From positions 10,607-74,606 of the forward strand of contig NYZP01000001.1 in assembly GCA_002687175.1 (NCBI GenBank): a DNA stretch of 64,000 nucleotides, in the 5' to 3' direction. Below the pieces are notes generated by a model. The model saw nothing but the letters and a program-made list of their open reading frames with translations, was not told the origin of the DNA and did no database searches. Both the position numbers and the translations under genes were made by a program. Shown here one piece after another: positions 41,652 to 51,673 of the stretch (position 1 is its first letter; each line of letters starts with the position of its first letter). The DNA is from Parcubacteria group bacterium. Lineage in GTDB: Bacteria; Patescibacteria; ABY1; Buchananbacterales; UBA6539.

Positions 41652-43607
41652 TTACCTATTCTCCGCCCACCAATTTACGATGTCACGAACCACTGGTAAG
41701 GCAGTGGTAGTGCCACCTATTCCCTCTTCCACTAAAACAGTCACCACGATCTGTGGATCGTCATAAGGGGCAAAGGCGGTTAACCAAGCATGAGGTTCTT
41801 TAGTACTGGACCATTGAGCCGTACCGGTTTTGGCGGCCACGGTAATTGGTAAACCAAAAAGTCCTTGAGCTGAGCCCGAGAGCACCGCCTGACGCAAACC
41901 ACGGTTAACCGTAGAAATATTTTCTGGTCTGATAAAATTCTGATCGATAATTTGAGGATCTATTTCAGTGACCACATTATTATCTTTGTCTAAAATTTCT
42001 TTAACCAGATATGGTTTATATAATATTCCATCGTTAGCAAAGGCCGAAGTCCATACTGCCATCTGTAACGGGGTGACTAAAATATCACCCTGACCAATAG
42101 CTAGATGATAGGTGTCCCCGATATACCAACTTTCTTGTTTAACACTTTCCTTCCAGGCAATGGTTGGCAAAAATCCAGACGCTTCTCCTGGCAAATCAAT
42201 ACCTAGTGGCTCATTTAAATTAAACTTTTCGGCATAGCGTTTAATATTAGCCACCCCTAGGCCATCAAACTCCTCTTCTAGCCCACCACCAATAATGTAA
42301 AAATAGGTGTTGACCGATTCGGCTAAAGCCTTAACCACATTAGTCCAACCATGTCCCCCCGCTTTCCAATCAGGAAAAAACCAACTTTTAATACCTAGGC
42401 CACCAGTACTTAAAAAACTTTTAGCTGGCGTCACAATATTTTCTTCTAAAGCCGCTGCCGCCACAATCATTTTAAAAGTTGAACCTGAGGGATACTCGCC
42501 ACTGATAGCACGACTAAACAACGGCTGATTAGGATCATTAATCAATTCGGAAAATTCATCACCAGATATTCCTCGGCTGAACAAGTTGTTGTCAAACGAC
42601 GGCCAGTTAACCATTGCTAGAACTTCTCCGGAATTTGGATTCATCACAATAGCCACACCACGTTTTTTGTCATAAGCGCCAATGCTTCGACGCAAGCTAA
42701 GCTCAGCCTGCTTTTGCAGTTCCGCATCAATAGTTAAAACAAGGTTTTTCCCAGCAATTGGCTTTTCTTGAGCGATAACTTCTTTAGCTTCACCGGTAGC
42801 ATCAACTTCAACCTGTTCACGTCCATTTACCCCTTTTAAAACATTCTCGTAGGAAAACTCAATGCCCGCTTTGCCAATATTGTCATTAAATGAGTAGCCC
42901 TGACTAAGATAACTTTCTAACTTATCCTCATTCAGTTTGCCTAGATAACCTAGAATATGAGAAAAGCTGGGATTATCTCCACTGGGTAAATAAAATCGAG
43001 TGTTATCGGTTTTTAAAATAACACCAGAATAATTTCCCGTCACTATTTCAGTTAAGATGGCTTGATCTTGGGTTAAGACATCACCAACAATAACTGGTTG
43101 ATAAGAATAAGGCGATTGACTTTCCATTAATTCTGTTATTTCCTCAGTTGAGATCAAAGAAATCTTTGATAACTCTTCAGCAATTTCTAATCTTTTCTGG
43201 GCATCACTGGACAAATCAACTGGTACAAAAGCCAAGAAAAAACCAGGAACATTTTTTACCAATAAATTCTGATGACGATCATAGATAACCCCCCGAGCCG
43301 CTTTAATATCCCTGACTCTGACGCGATTACCCTCGGCAATGGCACTAAAATGGTCCCCCATAACAATTTGTAAAAAAGCTGTTCTTATCACCAAAACTAG
43401 AATACCGGCTAGTAAAACCGCCAACCAAATATTAATCACCTTGTTATTTAATAATAACCCTAAAGAGTTGTCTCTAATATTTGATTTAGTGTCGGAAAAA
43501 GACTCAACCTCGTGCCACTTACCTTTTAATTTTGAACGGCCTGAATAATTACCAAATCGTTGGTTATCATTAATGGCAAATGGATTAGAGCCAGCTCTAG
43601 GCCTCAT
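41652..43607 (-). CDS. mrdA: penicillin-binding protein 2 (elongasome transpeptidase)
   Basis: A 651-aa class B PBP. A single N-terminal membrane helix lies at about 57-75, a dimerisation domain at about 90-290, and the transpeptidase domain with 'SGSTFKMIVAAA' (SxxK), 'ESVNTYFY' (SxN) and 'AAKTGTAQW' (KTG). It cross-links peptidoglycan during cell elongation. The last gene of the mreB-mreC-mreD-mrdA operon. Its start overlaps the mreD end by 11 nt. Confidence 0.93.
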   Translation of the reverse strand: MRPRAGSNPFAINDNQRFGNYSGRSKLKGKWHEVESFSDTKSNIRDNSLGLLLNNKVINIWLAVLLAGILVLVIRTAFLQIVMGDHFSAIAEGNRVRVRDIKAARGVIYDRHQNLLVKNVPGFFLAFVPVDLSSDAQKRLEIAEELSKISLISTEEITELMESQSPYSYQPVIVGDVLTQDQAILTEIVTGNYSGVILKTDNTRFYLPSGDNPSFSHILGYLGKLNEDKLESYLSQGYSFNDNIGKAGIEFSYENVLKGVNGREQVEVDATGEAKEVIAQEKPIAGKNLVLTIDAELQKQAELSLRRSIGAYDKKRGVAIVMNPNSGEVLAMVNWPSFDNNLFSRGISGDEFSELINDPNQPLFSRAISGEYPSGSTFKMIVAAAALEENIVTPAKSFLSTGGLGIKSWFFPDWKAGGHGWTNVVKALAESVNTYFYIIGGGLEEEFDGLGVANIKRYAEKFNLNEPLGIDLPGEASGFLPTIAWKESVKQESWYIGDTYHLAIGQGDILVTPLQMAVWTSAFANDGILYKPYLVKEILDKDNNVVTEIDPQIIDQNFIRPENISTVNRGLRQAVLSGSAQGLFGLPITVAAKTGTAQWSSTKEPHAWLTAFAPYDDPQIVVTVLVEEGIGGTTTALPVVRDIVNWWAENR

Positions 43608-44130
43608 AAAAAGGGTGGGATAAAAATATATTTCTTAATCGTCCAGTTGAAATATGATAAGTAAAGAAGATAATTGTCAAAATAATTAAATTTAGAAATG
43701 GTTGCCAGAAAAAGTATGTCCAAAAATTAAAATTAATAGATATAGCATCAAAGCCAATAATGATAGTCAACAAGTTAAGCAGTACAATCAAAAAATTATA
43801 ACTAATGGTACCAATAAACCCAAGAATCAGCAGTGAATAGAATGATCGATTGGTAAAAAAATTATTGAACAGTAAATTTAATAAAATTACAGTTAACATT
43901 AAACTGACGGTGACAACCCCAAAAGCTAAATTACTGTATAATTCTAAAAAAATTCCGCCACCTAAACCCCACCACAGACCACGCTGATAGCTTAAAATTA
44001 CGGTTACAAAAATAACTAAACTTAAAATTAAATTTAAACCATTAACTGGAAAAAGCCAGGTAGTTAAAAAACTGATCTGAATAATACCCAAAATAATTAT
44101 TAATAAAATGTTGAGCAGAATGCTAATCAT
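43597..44130 (-). CDS. mreD: rod-shape determining protein MreD
   Basis: A 177-aa, very hydrophobic protein with five or six membrane segments, including 'GLWWGLGGGIFLELYSNLAFGVVTVSLM', the typical MreD centre. It links MreC with the cytoskeletal MreB and PBP2. Position and overlap with mreC support the call more than sequence identity does. Confidence 0.82.
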   Translation of the reverse strand: MISILLNILLIIILGIIQISFLTTWLFPVNGLNLILSLVIFVTVILSYQRGLWWGLGGGIFLELYSNLAFGVVTVSLMLTVILLNLLFNNFFTNRSFYSLLILGFIGTISYNFLIVLLNLLTIIIGFDAISINFNFWTYFFWQPFLNLIILTIIFFTYHISTGRLRNIFLSHPFYEA

Positions 44131-44937
44131 CGATTTGGCTGGTCAAAATTATAACCTGAGTTAAATTATCAATTTTAATAAGTGACTTAACCCGAGCCGT
44201 TTTGAATAAACTGTTTGGCTCAGTAATGACTTGGTTGACTTCACCAATGACTAGCCCCTGAGGAATAGTTTGTTCCAGACCAGAAGTTATAATAACGTCA
44301 CCGGCTTTGACTTCATCTTCTTGAGGTAACAGTTCCATTTTCAAACTTAAACCATGTTCGCCGATAACAATCCCCTTAGAGTTTGTTTCATTTTGTACCA
44401 AAGCAGCGATCCGACTGTCCGAGTCATTAACCAAGATAGCTTCAGAACTGTTTCGTTTAACATTAGAAACTTTGCCAACCATGATACCGTTGGCAGTAAT
44501 TAGCGGAGAATCAACAGTTACCCCACTACTACTGCCACGATTTAAAATAATGGATTGATGAGAAGGCTCGGGATTTTTACCAATAATTTTTGCGGTTACT
44601 CCTTCAAGACCAGAACTGGCAAGATAATCTTGCAAAGCGGACAACTCCACACTATCAGAAATTTTTATTTTAAGCTGAGAATTTTCAACTTTTAAATCTG
44701 TTATTTGTTGCTCTAAATCTTGATAGGATTGGACTAAATCTTTATTAACAAAGTAATTAGTATAAAAACTGTTAATCTTAATACCAACGCCATAAATTCG
44801 GTGTTGGATCGGCGAAAATATTCTGACCACAATATTTTCTATTGGCCTTAAAATTCCCACGTAATGCAAAAAATTAGCAGAATTACAACTGCTAACAAAC
44901 CTACTGAAAGTCTACTTTTTCTAAAAAATTTTAACAT
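44123..44937 (-). CDS. mreC: rod-shape determining protein MreC, frameshifted at its N-terminus
   Basis: The main frame (from a TTG at 44869) gives 248 residues: a coiled coil ('YQDLEQQITDLKVENSQLKIKI') and the MreC beta domain ('IIGKNPEPSHQSIILNRGSSSGV', 'VLVIGEVNQVI'-like end). The missing cytoplasmic tail and membrane anchor are present just upstream in another frame ('MLKFFRKSRLSVGLLAVVILLIF' from ATG 44937). Seven instead of six bases in the run at 44868-44873 would join them seamlessly. Real mutation or sequence error. MreC is normally needed with its anchor. Confidence 0.85.
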
Positions 44938-44966
44938 AATAAATCAAATTATTTGATTTATTAAAA

Positions 44967-46025
44967 TTAACGAGATCCTTTTTCTTCTTTAGTTGATGAG
45001 GGTACGGCCACTTCTTGCAGTAAATTATCATCTTCTAAAATCAAGCCCATACCACGAACTGAACAAGTCAAAGAGTCTTCAATAACTTTAATCGGAATTT
45101 TAGTTGCCTTAGCAATAATTTTATCAAGACCAGTAAGCATAGCGCCACCACCAGCCAAAATCATGCCCCGTTGATAAATATCAGCCACTAATTCTGGTGG
45201 AGTAATCTCGAGTGTGCTTTTGATGCCTTCAATAATCGTGGTGATTGATCGATTAAATGCTTGAGTTACCTGATCACTGTTAATTACTACTTCTTTAGGT
45301 AACCCTGTCATCAAATCACGTCCACGCATTTTAATTTCAATGGTTTCGTGGGAGTCTAAAATTCGACCAGATCTTATCTTGATATCTTCGGCTACTCGCT
45401 CACCTATTAATAAATTAAATTCACTGTGAGCAAATTGAATTATATCTTGATTAATTTTATTACCGGCCGTACGTAGTGACTTCCAGGCCACCACTCCAGA
45501 CAGAGAAATGACGGCAATCTCGGTTACTCCGCCACCAAGGTCAACCACCATGTTACCTGAGGGATCTTGAATTGGTAATCTGGCACCAATCGCCGTAGCA
45601 ATAACATTTTCGACTAAATAAACTTCCCTGGCTCCGGCCGACAATACCACATCTTCAACTGCCTTTTTTTCTACTTCGGTCACGTCCAAGGGAACACCAA
45701 TTATTATTCGTGGACGAGGCGACAGACCAAAACTTTCTTGTGAAATCCGATCAATAAAATACTTTAACATCTTTTCGGTCACTTCAAAATCATAAATGAT
45801 AGCATCGACTAAGGGTCGAGAAATTGTAATGTGTGGTGGAGTCTTTCCCACCATTTTTTGAGCTTCTTCACCAACGGCTAAAATTTGATCATTACGATTG
45901 TTCAGAGCCACGATCGATGACTCATTAACAACAATACCACGATCTTTAACGTAAATTAAAGTATTCGAGGTGCCTAAGTCAATCGCCACATCACGGGAGA
46001 ATTTTTTGAATAAATTATTGAACAT
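44967..46025 (-). CDS. mreB: actin-like protein MreB (copy 1)
   Basis: A 352-aa actin-family ATPase. 'DVAIDLGTSNTLIYVKDRGIVVNESSIVA' (phosphate 1), 'MVVDLGGGVTEIAVISLSG' (phosphate 2) and 'GMILAGGGAMLTGLDKIIA' (adenosine) are all present. It polymerises under the membrane to guide wall elongation. It lies directly upstream of mreC-mreD-mrdA. A second, diverged copy is at 54.8-55.8 kb. Confidence 0.95.
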   Translation of the reverse strand: MFNNLFKKFSRDVAIDLGTSNTLIYVKDRGIVVNESSIVALNNRNDQILAVGEEAQKMVGKTPPHITISRPLVDAIIYDFEVTEKMLKYFIDRISQESFGLSPRPRIIIGVPLDVTEVEKKAVEDVVLSAGAREVYLVENVIATAIGARLPIQDPSGNMVVDLGGGVTEIAVISLSGVVAWKSLRTAGNKINQDIIQFAHSEFNLLIGERVAEDIKIRSGRILDSHETIEIKMRGRDLMTGLPKEVVINSDQVTQAFNRSITTIIEGIKSTLEITPPELVADIYQRGMILAGGGAMLTGLDKIIAKATKIPIKVIEDSLTCSVRGMGLILEDDNLLQEVAVPSSTKEEKGSR

Positions 46026-46032
46026 TTCTTCT

Positions 46033-47247
46033 TTAAAGTTTTTTCAAAACTTGCTCCAAGCTAAGGAGCTCTGCTTTTTTCTCCCCCCGAGGTTTAAATT
46101 CAATTTTATTTTGAGTTTTTTGAGAAACTACTAACCGGTAAGGAATGCCTATTAAATCGGCTTCAGCAAACTTAGCACCAGCCGAAATATCACGATCATC
46201 GTATAAAACTTCAACTCCCGCCTTGGTTAGTTGCTGATAAATTTTATCAGCTTTTAGGTTTTCTTTCAAGGATACTAGGTGAACCTGGAAAGGAGCAATG
46301 CTGGTTGGCCAAATAATACCAGTTTTATCATTTGAAGACTCAACAACTGTTGCCATTAAACGACCAACACCAATGCCATAGCAACCCATCATAATTGGTT
46401 TTGCTTTACCTTTTTGGTCAACAAAATTAGCTTTCATTTTATGACTATAGATATCATCTAATTTAAAAATATGACCAGCCTCGATACCCTTTTTTGTTTC
46501 AAGATTTGTTTTACATTCTGGACAGTCCTTTTGCTTATCAAATACTTCCACATTACCAGCCCAACCACATTCCCGACAAACTAATATATTATCTTCGCCG
46601 GAATCAGCGATCACCATAAATTCATGACACTCATTGCCGCCAATCGATCCTGAGCTTGCTTCCACCATCACTGATTCTACACCACAACGTTGATAAATAT
46701 TTTTATAGGCTTGAGTAACTTTTTTATAAAAAGCTGCTAAGTCTTTAGCGTCGGTATGAAAACTGTATAAATCTTTCATCACAAATTCACGAACTCTTAA
46801 CAGTCCGCCGGTGGCGCGCATTTCATTACGAAACTTATTTTGAATCTGGTATAAAGAAAAAGGTAAATCCTTGTAAGAATTAATCCGTCGCCTGATTAAA
46901 TCAGTAATCACTTCTTCATGAGTCGGTCCTAGCCCTAACTCTTTACCATGACGATCTTTAACCACAAATAACGGCGGGTCAATTGTTTTCCAACGACCAG
47001 TTTCGGTCCATAAACTCTTTGGTATTAAGGTTGGCATGATGAACTCTTGAGCACCTAAAGAATTCATCTCTTCGCGAATAATATTTTCAATTTTTTTATG
47101 AACCCGAAAACCCAAAGGCAACAGTGTGTAAACCCCAGCCGCTAACTGATCGATAAAATCAGCCCTTAGTAAAAGCTGATGGGATATGGTTACCGCATCT
47201 TTTGGTAAATTTTTTAAAGTTTTAGCAAAAAGTTTAGATTGCTTCAT
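46033..47247 (-). CDS. proS: prolyl-tRNA synthetase (short form)
   Basis: A 404-aa class II synthetase, start at ATG 47247. Motif 2 is 'QIQNKFRNEMRATGGLLRVREFVMKDLYSFH' and motif 3 is 'IMMGCYGIGVGRLMATVVE'. The C-terminal anticodon domain starts near residue 325. It lacks the about 180-residue editing insertion of the usual bacterial type, a trait of several reduced lineages. A Cys4 cluster ('CRECGWAG...CPEC') sits where the insertion would be. Confidence 0.93.
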   Translation of the reverse strand: MKQSKLFAKTLKNLPKDAVTISHQLLLRADFIDQLAAGVYTLLPLGFRVHKKIENIIREEMNSLGAQEFIMPTLIPKSLWTETGRWKTIDPPLFVVKDRHGKELGLGPTHEEVITDLIRRRINSYKDLPFSLYQIQNKFRNEMRATGGLLRVREFVMKDLYSFHTDAKDLAAFYKKVTQAYKNIYQRCGVESVMVEASSGSIGGNECHEFMVIADSGEDNILVCRECGWAGNVEVFDKQKDCPECKTNLETKKGIEAGHIFKLDDIYSHKMKANFVDQKGKAKPIMMGCYGIGVGRLMATVVESSNDKTGIIWPTSIAPFQVHLVSLKENLKADKIYQQLTKAGVEVLYDDRDISAGAKFAEADLIGIPYRLVVSQKTQNKIEFKPRGEKKAELLSLEQVLKKL

Positions 47248-47255
47248 AATTTTTA

Positions 47256-47630
47256 TTAACCACGGAGTCTTTCCCAAAAACCTTTTTTATCAGATTGGTC
47301 TGGCGCGCCTTGAGCCTGATTATCCATTTGATTTTTAACCAAGCCTTCTAGCTTCGCTCCTTCTTCTGCTACTTGCCCACCATCATACTCCGCATTATGG
47401 GCATGAGCCCCGGCATAGCTGGGCTTTTTTTGATCTAAATGTAAATTAATTGAGGTTTTATTATCTTTATCTTGTTCAACATAAGCATGAAAACGAGGAT
47501 AAAAGTCTCTTGATAATCTTTTGACATAACTGGTTTGGCCCGTGTTAGGATCATTAAATTCAGCATAACCGGCTCGACGCATAAAGGTTCGTAAATTCTC
47601 CTTAAACTCAAACGGTAGTGCTATTTTCAT
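47256..47630 (-). CDS. conserved CPR hypothetical protein (124 aa)
   Basis: A soluble, His/Asp-rich protein. 'LRTFMRRAGYAEFNDPNTGQTSYVKRLSRDFYPRFHAYVEQD' forms the ordered part; the C-terminus from about residue 85 is low complexity (Gln/Gly/Ala/Asp) and probably disordered. It resembles hypotheticals in the same setting in other Patescibacteria (recalled, unverified). The neighbours rseP and proS do not fix a role. Confidence 0.6.
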   Translation of the reverse strand: MKIALPFEFKENLRTFMRRAGYAEFNDPNTGQTSYVKRLSRDFYPRFHAYVEQDKDNKTSINLHLDQKKPSYAGAHAHNAEYDGGQVAEEGAKLEGLVKNQMDNQAQGAPDQSDKKGFWERLRG

Positions 47631-47631
47631 A

Positions 47632-48801
47632 CTACAACAGACCTGATATCTTGTCCCAAAAACCTAAAAAGCCGTTGGTAATTCTGGATATATCTCTAAA
47701 TGTCACAACTAACACCAGAAGCATCAGTAAGGCAAAACCAATATTATGAGCCGCTGTTTCGATTTTCGGTTTAATCGATTTTCCACGAACTTTCTCGATC
47801 AATAAAAACATCACCCGGCCACCATCCAAAGCAGGAATTGGCAAATAATTAATGACCGCAATAATTACCGAAAGCACTGCGGTAAACTGAATTAGATACA
47901 AAAATCCTAATTGTAAGGCATCACCAACTAACGAAGCAATACCAACTGGTCCATAGACTTCACCAATTAATTCCTGAGAAATTAATAAACTTTTTATCAC
48001 CAGATAAAAACCTAGGAATATATTACCAACTAATTTTAAAGTTTCCCAAACTCCAAAAGCTGGAGCTAGATACCAAGGATAAGAAACAATACCTATTTCA
48101 ATTAAGGCCACGCCCATGCCACCACGTTCAGTTTCCTCCAAAATTTCCGGTATCACTGTTGTCTCAATAATGGCCTCATCACGTTTAATTTGTAAACTAA
48201 CCTCCTGACCAACTTTGGAATCAAAATAGTTCTGAAAGTCGGTAATTTTGGTCAGCACTTGACCATCAACTTGCACAATGGCATCAGCTACTTCAATACC
48301 GGCCGTTGCTGCTGGGGAGTCTGGTAGCACTTCCATGATTCTGATATTAACGTCACTAACTCTAGCCACGGCTGGAATATTATCCTCGTCAATTGCTTGA
48401 GGTGAACCAATGGTTAAACCAATAGTTAGCAGTACGGCGGCTAAAATAATATTCATGCTAACACCAGCCGAAAGAATCCAAATACGTTGCCAGATACTTT
48501 TATTACCAAAACTGTCAGGATCATTGGCATCACCACCCTCTTCACCTTTAATTTTTACAAAACCACCTAAGGGAATCCAGTTAAGCGACCAAATAGTTTT
48601 TGGCGCTTCTTTGCTTTTTAAACCAACTGGTTTCCACTTACCATTGTCATCTTTGTAAAACCCCAGAGCTCGTGGCGGTAAACCAAGCCCAAACTCTTCA
48701 ACTTTTACCCCCGCCCGTCTGGCAGTAACAAAATGGCCTAGTTCATGAACTAGGACAATCAGACCTAAAATTAAAAAAAATACAATAATTGTTAGTAACA
48801 T
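47632..48801 (-). CDS. rseP: RseP-type site-2 protease (M50)
   Basis: A 389-aa membrane protease. The catalytic 'VLVHELGHFVTARRAGV' (HExxH) lies in the first membrane segment. A PDZ domain lies at about 155-225 ('VLPDSPAATAGIEVADAIVQVDGQ'), and the second metal motif is 'NYLPIPALDGGRVMF' (LDG). It cleaves membrane-embedded substrates such as anti-sigma factors or signal-peptide remnants. No anti-sigma gene is seen nearby. Confidence 0.94.
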   Translation of the reverse strand: MLLTIIVFFLILGLIVLVHELGHFVTARRAGVKVEEFGLGLPPRALGFYKDDNGKWKPVGLKSKEAPKTIWSLNWIPLGGFVKIKGEEGGDANDPDSFGNKSIWQRIWILSAGVSMNIILAAVLLTIGLTIGSPQAIDEDNIPAVARVSDVNIRIMEVLPDSPAATAGIEVADAIVQVDGQVLTKITDFQNYFDSKVGQEVSLQIKRDEAIIETTVIPEILEETERGGMGVALIEIGIVSYPWYLAPAFGVWETLKLVGNIFLGFYLVIKSLLISQELIGEVYGPVGIASLVGDALQLGFLYLIQFTAVLSVIIAVINYLPIPALDGGRVMFLLIEKVRGKSIKPKIETAAHNIGFALLMLLVLVVTFRDISRITNGFLGFWDKISGLL

Positions 48802-48803
48802 AA

Positions 48804-49358
48804 TTAAATTGTCATTATTTCTTTTTCTTTAGCATCGCCTAACGCTTTAATTTTATCGTTATACTCTTTAATTAACTCATCTAATTGTTTGATTGAATCG
48901 TACTTATCATCCTCGGTAATTTCGTTAGCTTTTTCCTGCTTGACAACTTCGTCTTTTACTCTGTCACGAATTTGACGAATAACAATTCTGGATTTCTCCA
49001 TTTTTTCACCAACTGACTTAGTCAGTTCTTTACGACTCTCTTCGGTCAAGGCCGGAATAGTAAGGCGAATTACTGCTCCCTCATTAACCGGACTAATGCC
49101 AATATTAGCATTAATAATGGCCTTTTCAACCTCTTTAGACAGTGTTTTATCCCACGGTTGAATTAGTAATGTTCGGGCTTCGGGCACGGTTACCGAAGCT
49201 AACTGCTTCATTGGCGTTTTAGTACCGTAAGAATCTACTAGAATATTTTCCACCATCATTGGGTTGGCTCGACCAACCCTTAAGGTGGTTAACTCTTCCT
49301 TTAAATGTTCCAAGCTCTTTTCAAAGTCTGGTTTACTGTTATCAATTAATGTACCCAT
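48804..49358 (-). CDS. frr: ribosome recycling factor
   Basis: A 184-aa, three-helix-bundle protein with 'LTTLRVGRANPMMVENILVDSYG', 'QLASVTVPEARTLLIQPWDK' and 'RLTIPALTEESRKEL', the full RRF pattern. It splits post-termination ribosomes with EF-G. It starts 6 nt after the upstream gene. Confidence 0.96.
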   Translation of the reverse strand: MGTLIDNSKPDFEKSLEHLKEELTTLRVGRANPMMVENILVDSYGTKTPMKQLASVTVPEARTLLIQPWDKTLSKEVEKAIINANIGISPVNEGAVIRLTIPALTEESRKELTKSVGEKMEKSRIVIRQIRDRVKDEVVKQEKANEITEDDKYDSIKQLDELIKEYNDKIKALGDAKEKEIMTI

Positions 49359-49364
49359 AATAAA

Positions 49365-50417
49365 TTATCTTCCTAAATTAGAAAATCCCATATACAAAAT
49401 ATTTGGATCGTTGGAGTCAACCTGCATGTAAGTAGCTACGGCATTGCTGGGTAATCTCTTGGTGATCCAATTTTGACCACCATCAGTGGTTTTATAAAAT
49501 GTAGAAGCCGTGGCATAATAAATTTCTTTATTGTTTTGAGGATTAATTGCCACCGAAAAAATATCAGCAGTGGCTGGCGGGGTGATTAAATTAAGGGCAT
49601 TCCAGGTGGCTCCACCGTTATTACTTTTAATCAAACCGTATTTGGCAACCAACATTAAACCATCTGACTGACTGGCATCAAAAATTAAATTTCGATATTC
49701 CATTGAACCGGAGTACTGTTTCAAACCATCATTAATATCGATCCAACTAATACCAGAATTGGTTGATTTAAAAATTCCATTGTTATTGGTGGCTAAATAA
49801 AGTACTCGAGTATCATTTGGATTAATTAAAATTTTAGTTATTGGATTGTTAAGTCGATGGATTACCTGCCAGGTGGTGCCACCATTGGTGCTTTTAAGGA
49901 TGTCGCCGGCGGAATTACCAGCATAAACGATTAAGCTATTAAAAAAATCAACAGCCAAGGCGGTCACATTCTTGTCAGCCCTGGTATCAATATAAATTTC
50001 CGCCCAGGTCCGACTACAGTCAACTGATTTTAAAACGGTGTTAGTAAAGGTGGCATAGATAACACATTTATTTTTGGCATCAATGGCCACTGCTTCAATC
50101 CGACCATTGCCTACCTGTTTGGCTTTTTGCCAACTGTCACCGCCATCATAAGTAAATAACAAACCGTCAGTCTCGGTAGCTAAATAAATAGCCCGATTAT
50201 CCTGAGGGTCAAAAGTTAAGTTTATAACATTAACACCAGAGATAGTTCCAGTGCCGCCAGAATGTAAAAATAAACTTTTGGTAATCCAGGTATTACCCCG
50301 ATCAAATGATTTAAAAACTCCGGAGACCGAAGGCGTATTAGACCCACCAAAACTGATGGTACAGCCAGTTAAAAAAATGGAAGCTAAGATTAAAGTTTTA
50401 AATGATAATTTTTTCAT
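49365..50417 (-). CDS. propeller-repeat (Ycf48/BNR-like) lipoprotein
   Basis: A 350-aa lipoprotein with lipobox 'FLTGC' at about 15-19. Seven or so repeats of the BNR/sortilin type follow ('SFDRGNTWITKS', 'TYDGGDSWQKA', 'STNGGTTWQVI', 'STNSGISWIDI', 'SNNGGATWNAL', 'TTDGGQNWITK'), giving a beta-propeller outside the membrane. The partner is unknown. Such proteins often act as assembly factors or surface scaffolds. Confidence 0.75.
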   Translation of the reverse strand: MKKLSFKTLILASIFLTGCTISFGGSNTPSVSGVFKSFDRGNTWITKSLFLHSGGTGTISGVNVINLTFDPQDNRAIYLATETDGLLFTYDGGDSWQKAKQVGNGRIEAVAIDAKNKCVIYATFTNTVLKSVDCSRTWAEIYIDTRADKNVTALAVDFFNSLIVYAGNSAGDILKSTNGGTTWQVIHRLNNPITKILINPNDTRVLYLATNNNGIFKSTNSGISWIDINDGLKQYSGSMEYRNLIFDASQSDGLMLVAKYGLIKSNNGGATWNALNLITPPATADIFSVAINPQNNKEIYYATASTFYKTTDGGQNWITKRLPSNAVATYMQVDSNDPNILYMGFSNLGR

Positions 50418-50422
50418 AATTT

Positions 50423-51466
50423 TTAAAAATTTAAAACTAAATTTTCTAAGACTAATTTAGGATTAACGTTGGCGTCCAAATAACGCCTACTTGAATTAAG
50501 ATTAATAATAGTGCTGGCTAAACTTTTAGGACTAAATTTGCTGGCCAGCTCCTTCAAATCTGTTAAGAAGCGATGATTACTGATTAAATTTTCGTTGTTT
50601 AATTTAATCAGTACCAAATCTCTTAGCACTTTACTCCAAATATTTAAACTGTCTTTAATTGAATTAATATCTTTTAAATCAACGACTTCACCTAACATTT
50701 TAAGTCGAGTATTGGCTTTACTACCTAATAAAGTGACAAACTGTTTGGCTTGATCCTGAAAATCTAGGTACAACTCATTGTCAGTAGCATAATTAATAGC
50801 CATGCCTGGTTGACCAAAAGATAAATTAGCTAGTACAGTGGCTTTTTTTCGGTCAACTTTCAAACTTCTCAAATGATCAAAAATATCTTCATACTTAACT
50901 GGCAAAAATTTTAAAACCTGGCAACGTGACGCTACGGTCTTGGGTATTTTGGCTAAATTGGCGGTTAATAAGATCAGAACTGTCTTAGCGGTGGGCTCTT
51001 CTAGGAGTTTCAGTAAAGCATTAGCCGCTTCTAAACTTAAAGTTTCGGCTTCATCAATTATGGCAATCTTGTATGAGTTTAAAAATGAATGCAGGCTCAG
51101 TTTACTTTGAATCTGACGAATCTGCTCAATACTGATATTTTTCTTTAACTTATCAGTTTTGTCATTTACTTCCCGGCTAAGCCAATAAACGTCGGGATGA
51201 ATACCATTTTTAATTTGTTTACATCCATTGCAGCTACCACAGGGAATTTTCTCATTATCCTCATTATCTTTAGCTAAATTCTGACAAATTAAACTGTCGG
51301 TGAAACTTTTGGCCACCGTCGCTTTGCCAAGATGTGGCGTACCAACAAATAAATAAGCATGAGCTATGCTGTTATTAGTCAATGATCTCTGTAAATAATT
51401 AACAATATTTAAATGGCCGACAATCGGCCAATTAAAACGGCTATTCTCCTCTGCATCTTTAGACAT
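50423..51466 (-). CDS. holB: DNA polymerase III delta-prime subunit
   Basis: A 347-aa AAA+ clamp-loader subunit. A modified Walker A 'YLFVGTPHLGKATVAKSFT', the Cys4 zinc module 'CGSCNGCKQIKNGIHPDVYWL', a Walker B-like 'YKIAIIDEAETLSLEAANALLKLLEEP' and 'ASRCQVLKFLP' (sensor region) are present. Part of the complex that loads the beta clamp. Its start codon coincides with the edge of an inverted-repeat element. Confidence 0.92.
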   Translation of the reverse strand: MSKDAEENSRFNWPIVGHLNIVNYLQRSLTNNSIAHAYLFVGTPHLGKATVAKSFTDSLICQNLAKDNEDNEKIPCGSCNGCKQIKNGIHPDVYWLSREVNDKTDKLKKNISIEQIRQIQSKLSLHSFLNSYKIAIIDEAETLSLEAANALLKLLEEPTAKTVLILLTANLAKIPKTVASRCQVLKFLPVKYEDIFDHLRSLKVDRKKATVLANLSFGQPGMAINYATDNELYLDFQDQAKQFVTLLGSKANTRLKMLGEVVDLKDINSIKDSLNIWSKVLRDLVLIKLNNENLISNHRFLTDLKELASKFSPKSLASTIINLNSSRRYLDANVNPKLVLENLVLNF

Positions 51467-51578
51467 GTCCCGTAGTAGAAATTTGATTAATAAATAGTTA
51501 TCTATAGATTATAATGCCTGAGCTCTCTGCAAAGTCGCCTAAAGGCGACTTTCAATCAAATTTTCACTACAGGACATG
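51464..51578. repeat. 115-bp MITE-like element with near-perfect terminal inverted repeats
   Basis: Left arm 51464-51488 and right arm 51554-51578 are 25-bp inverted copies, 22 of 25 matching. Between them lies a perfect stem AAAGTCGCCT / AGGCGACTTT (51531-51540, 51543-51552). The left edge is the holB start codon. Confidence 0.7.
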
Positions 51579-51644
51579 GTTACATTTTATCATAATATAA
51601 GCTTTTGGCAAGTACTTATTATGCCAAATTTTAATAATTTGGTC

Positions 51645-51673
51645 AAAAAAAACCGCCGATTTACATTCGACGG
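51645..51673 (-). terminator. intrinsic terminator of the 135-aa gene unit
   Basis: Minus-strand CCGTCGA / TCGGCGG stem followed by eight T. Confidence 0.75.
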
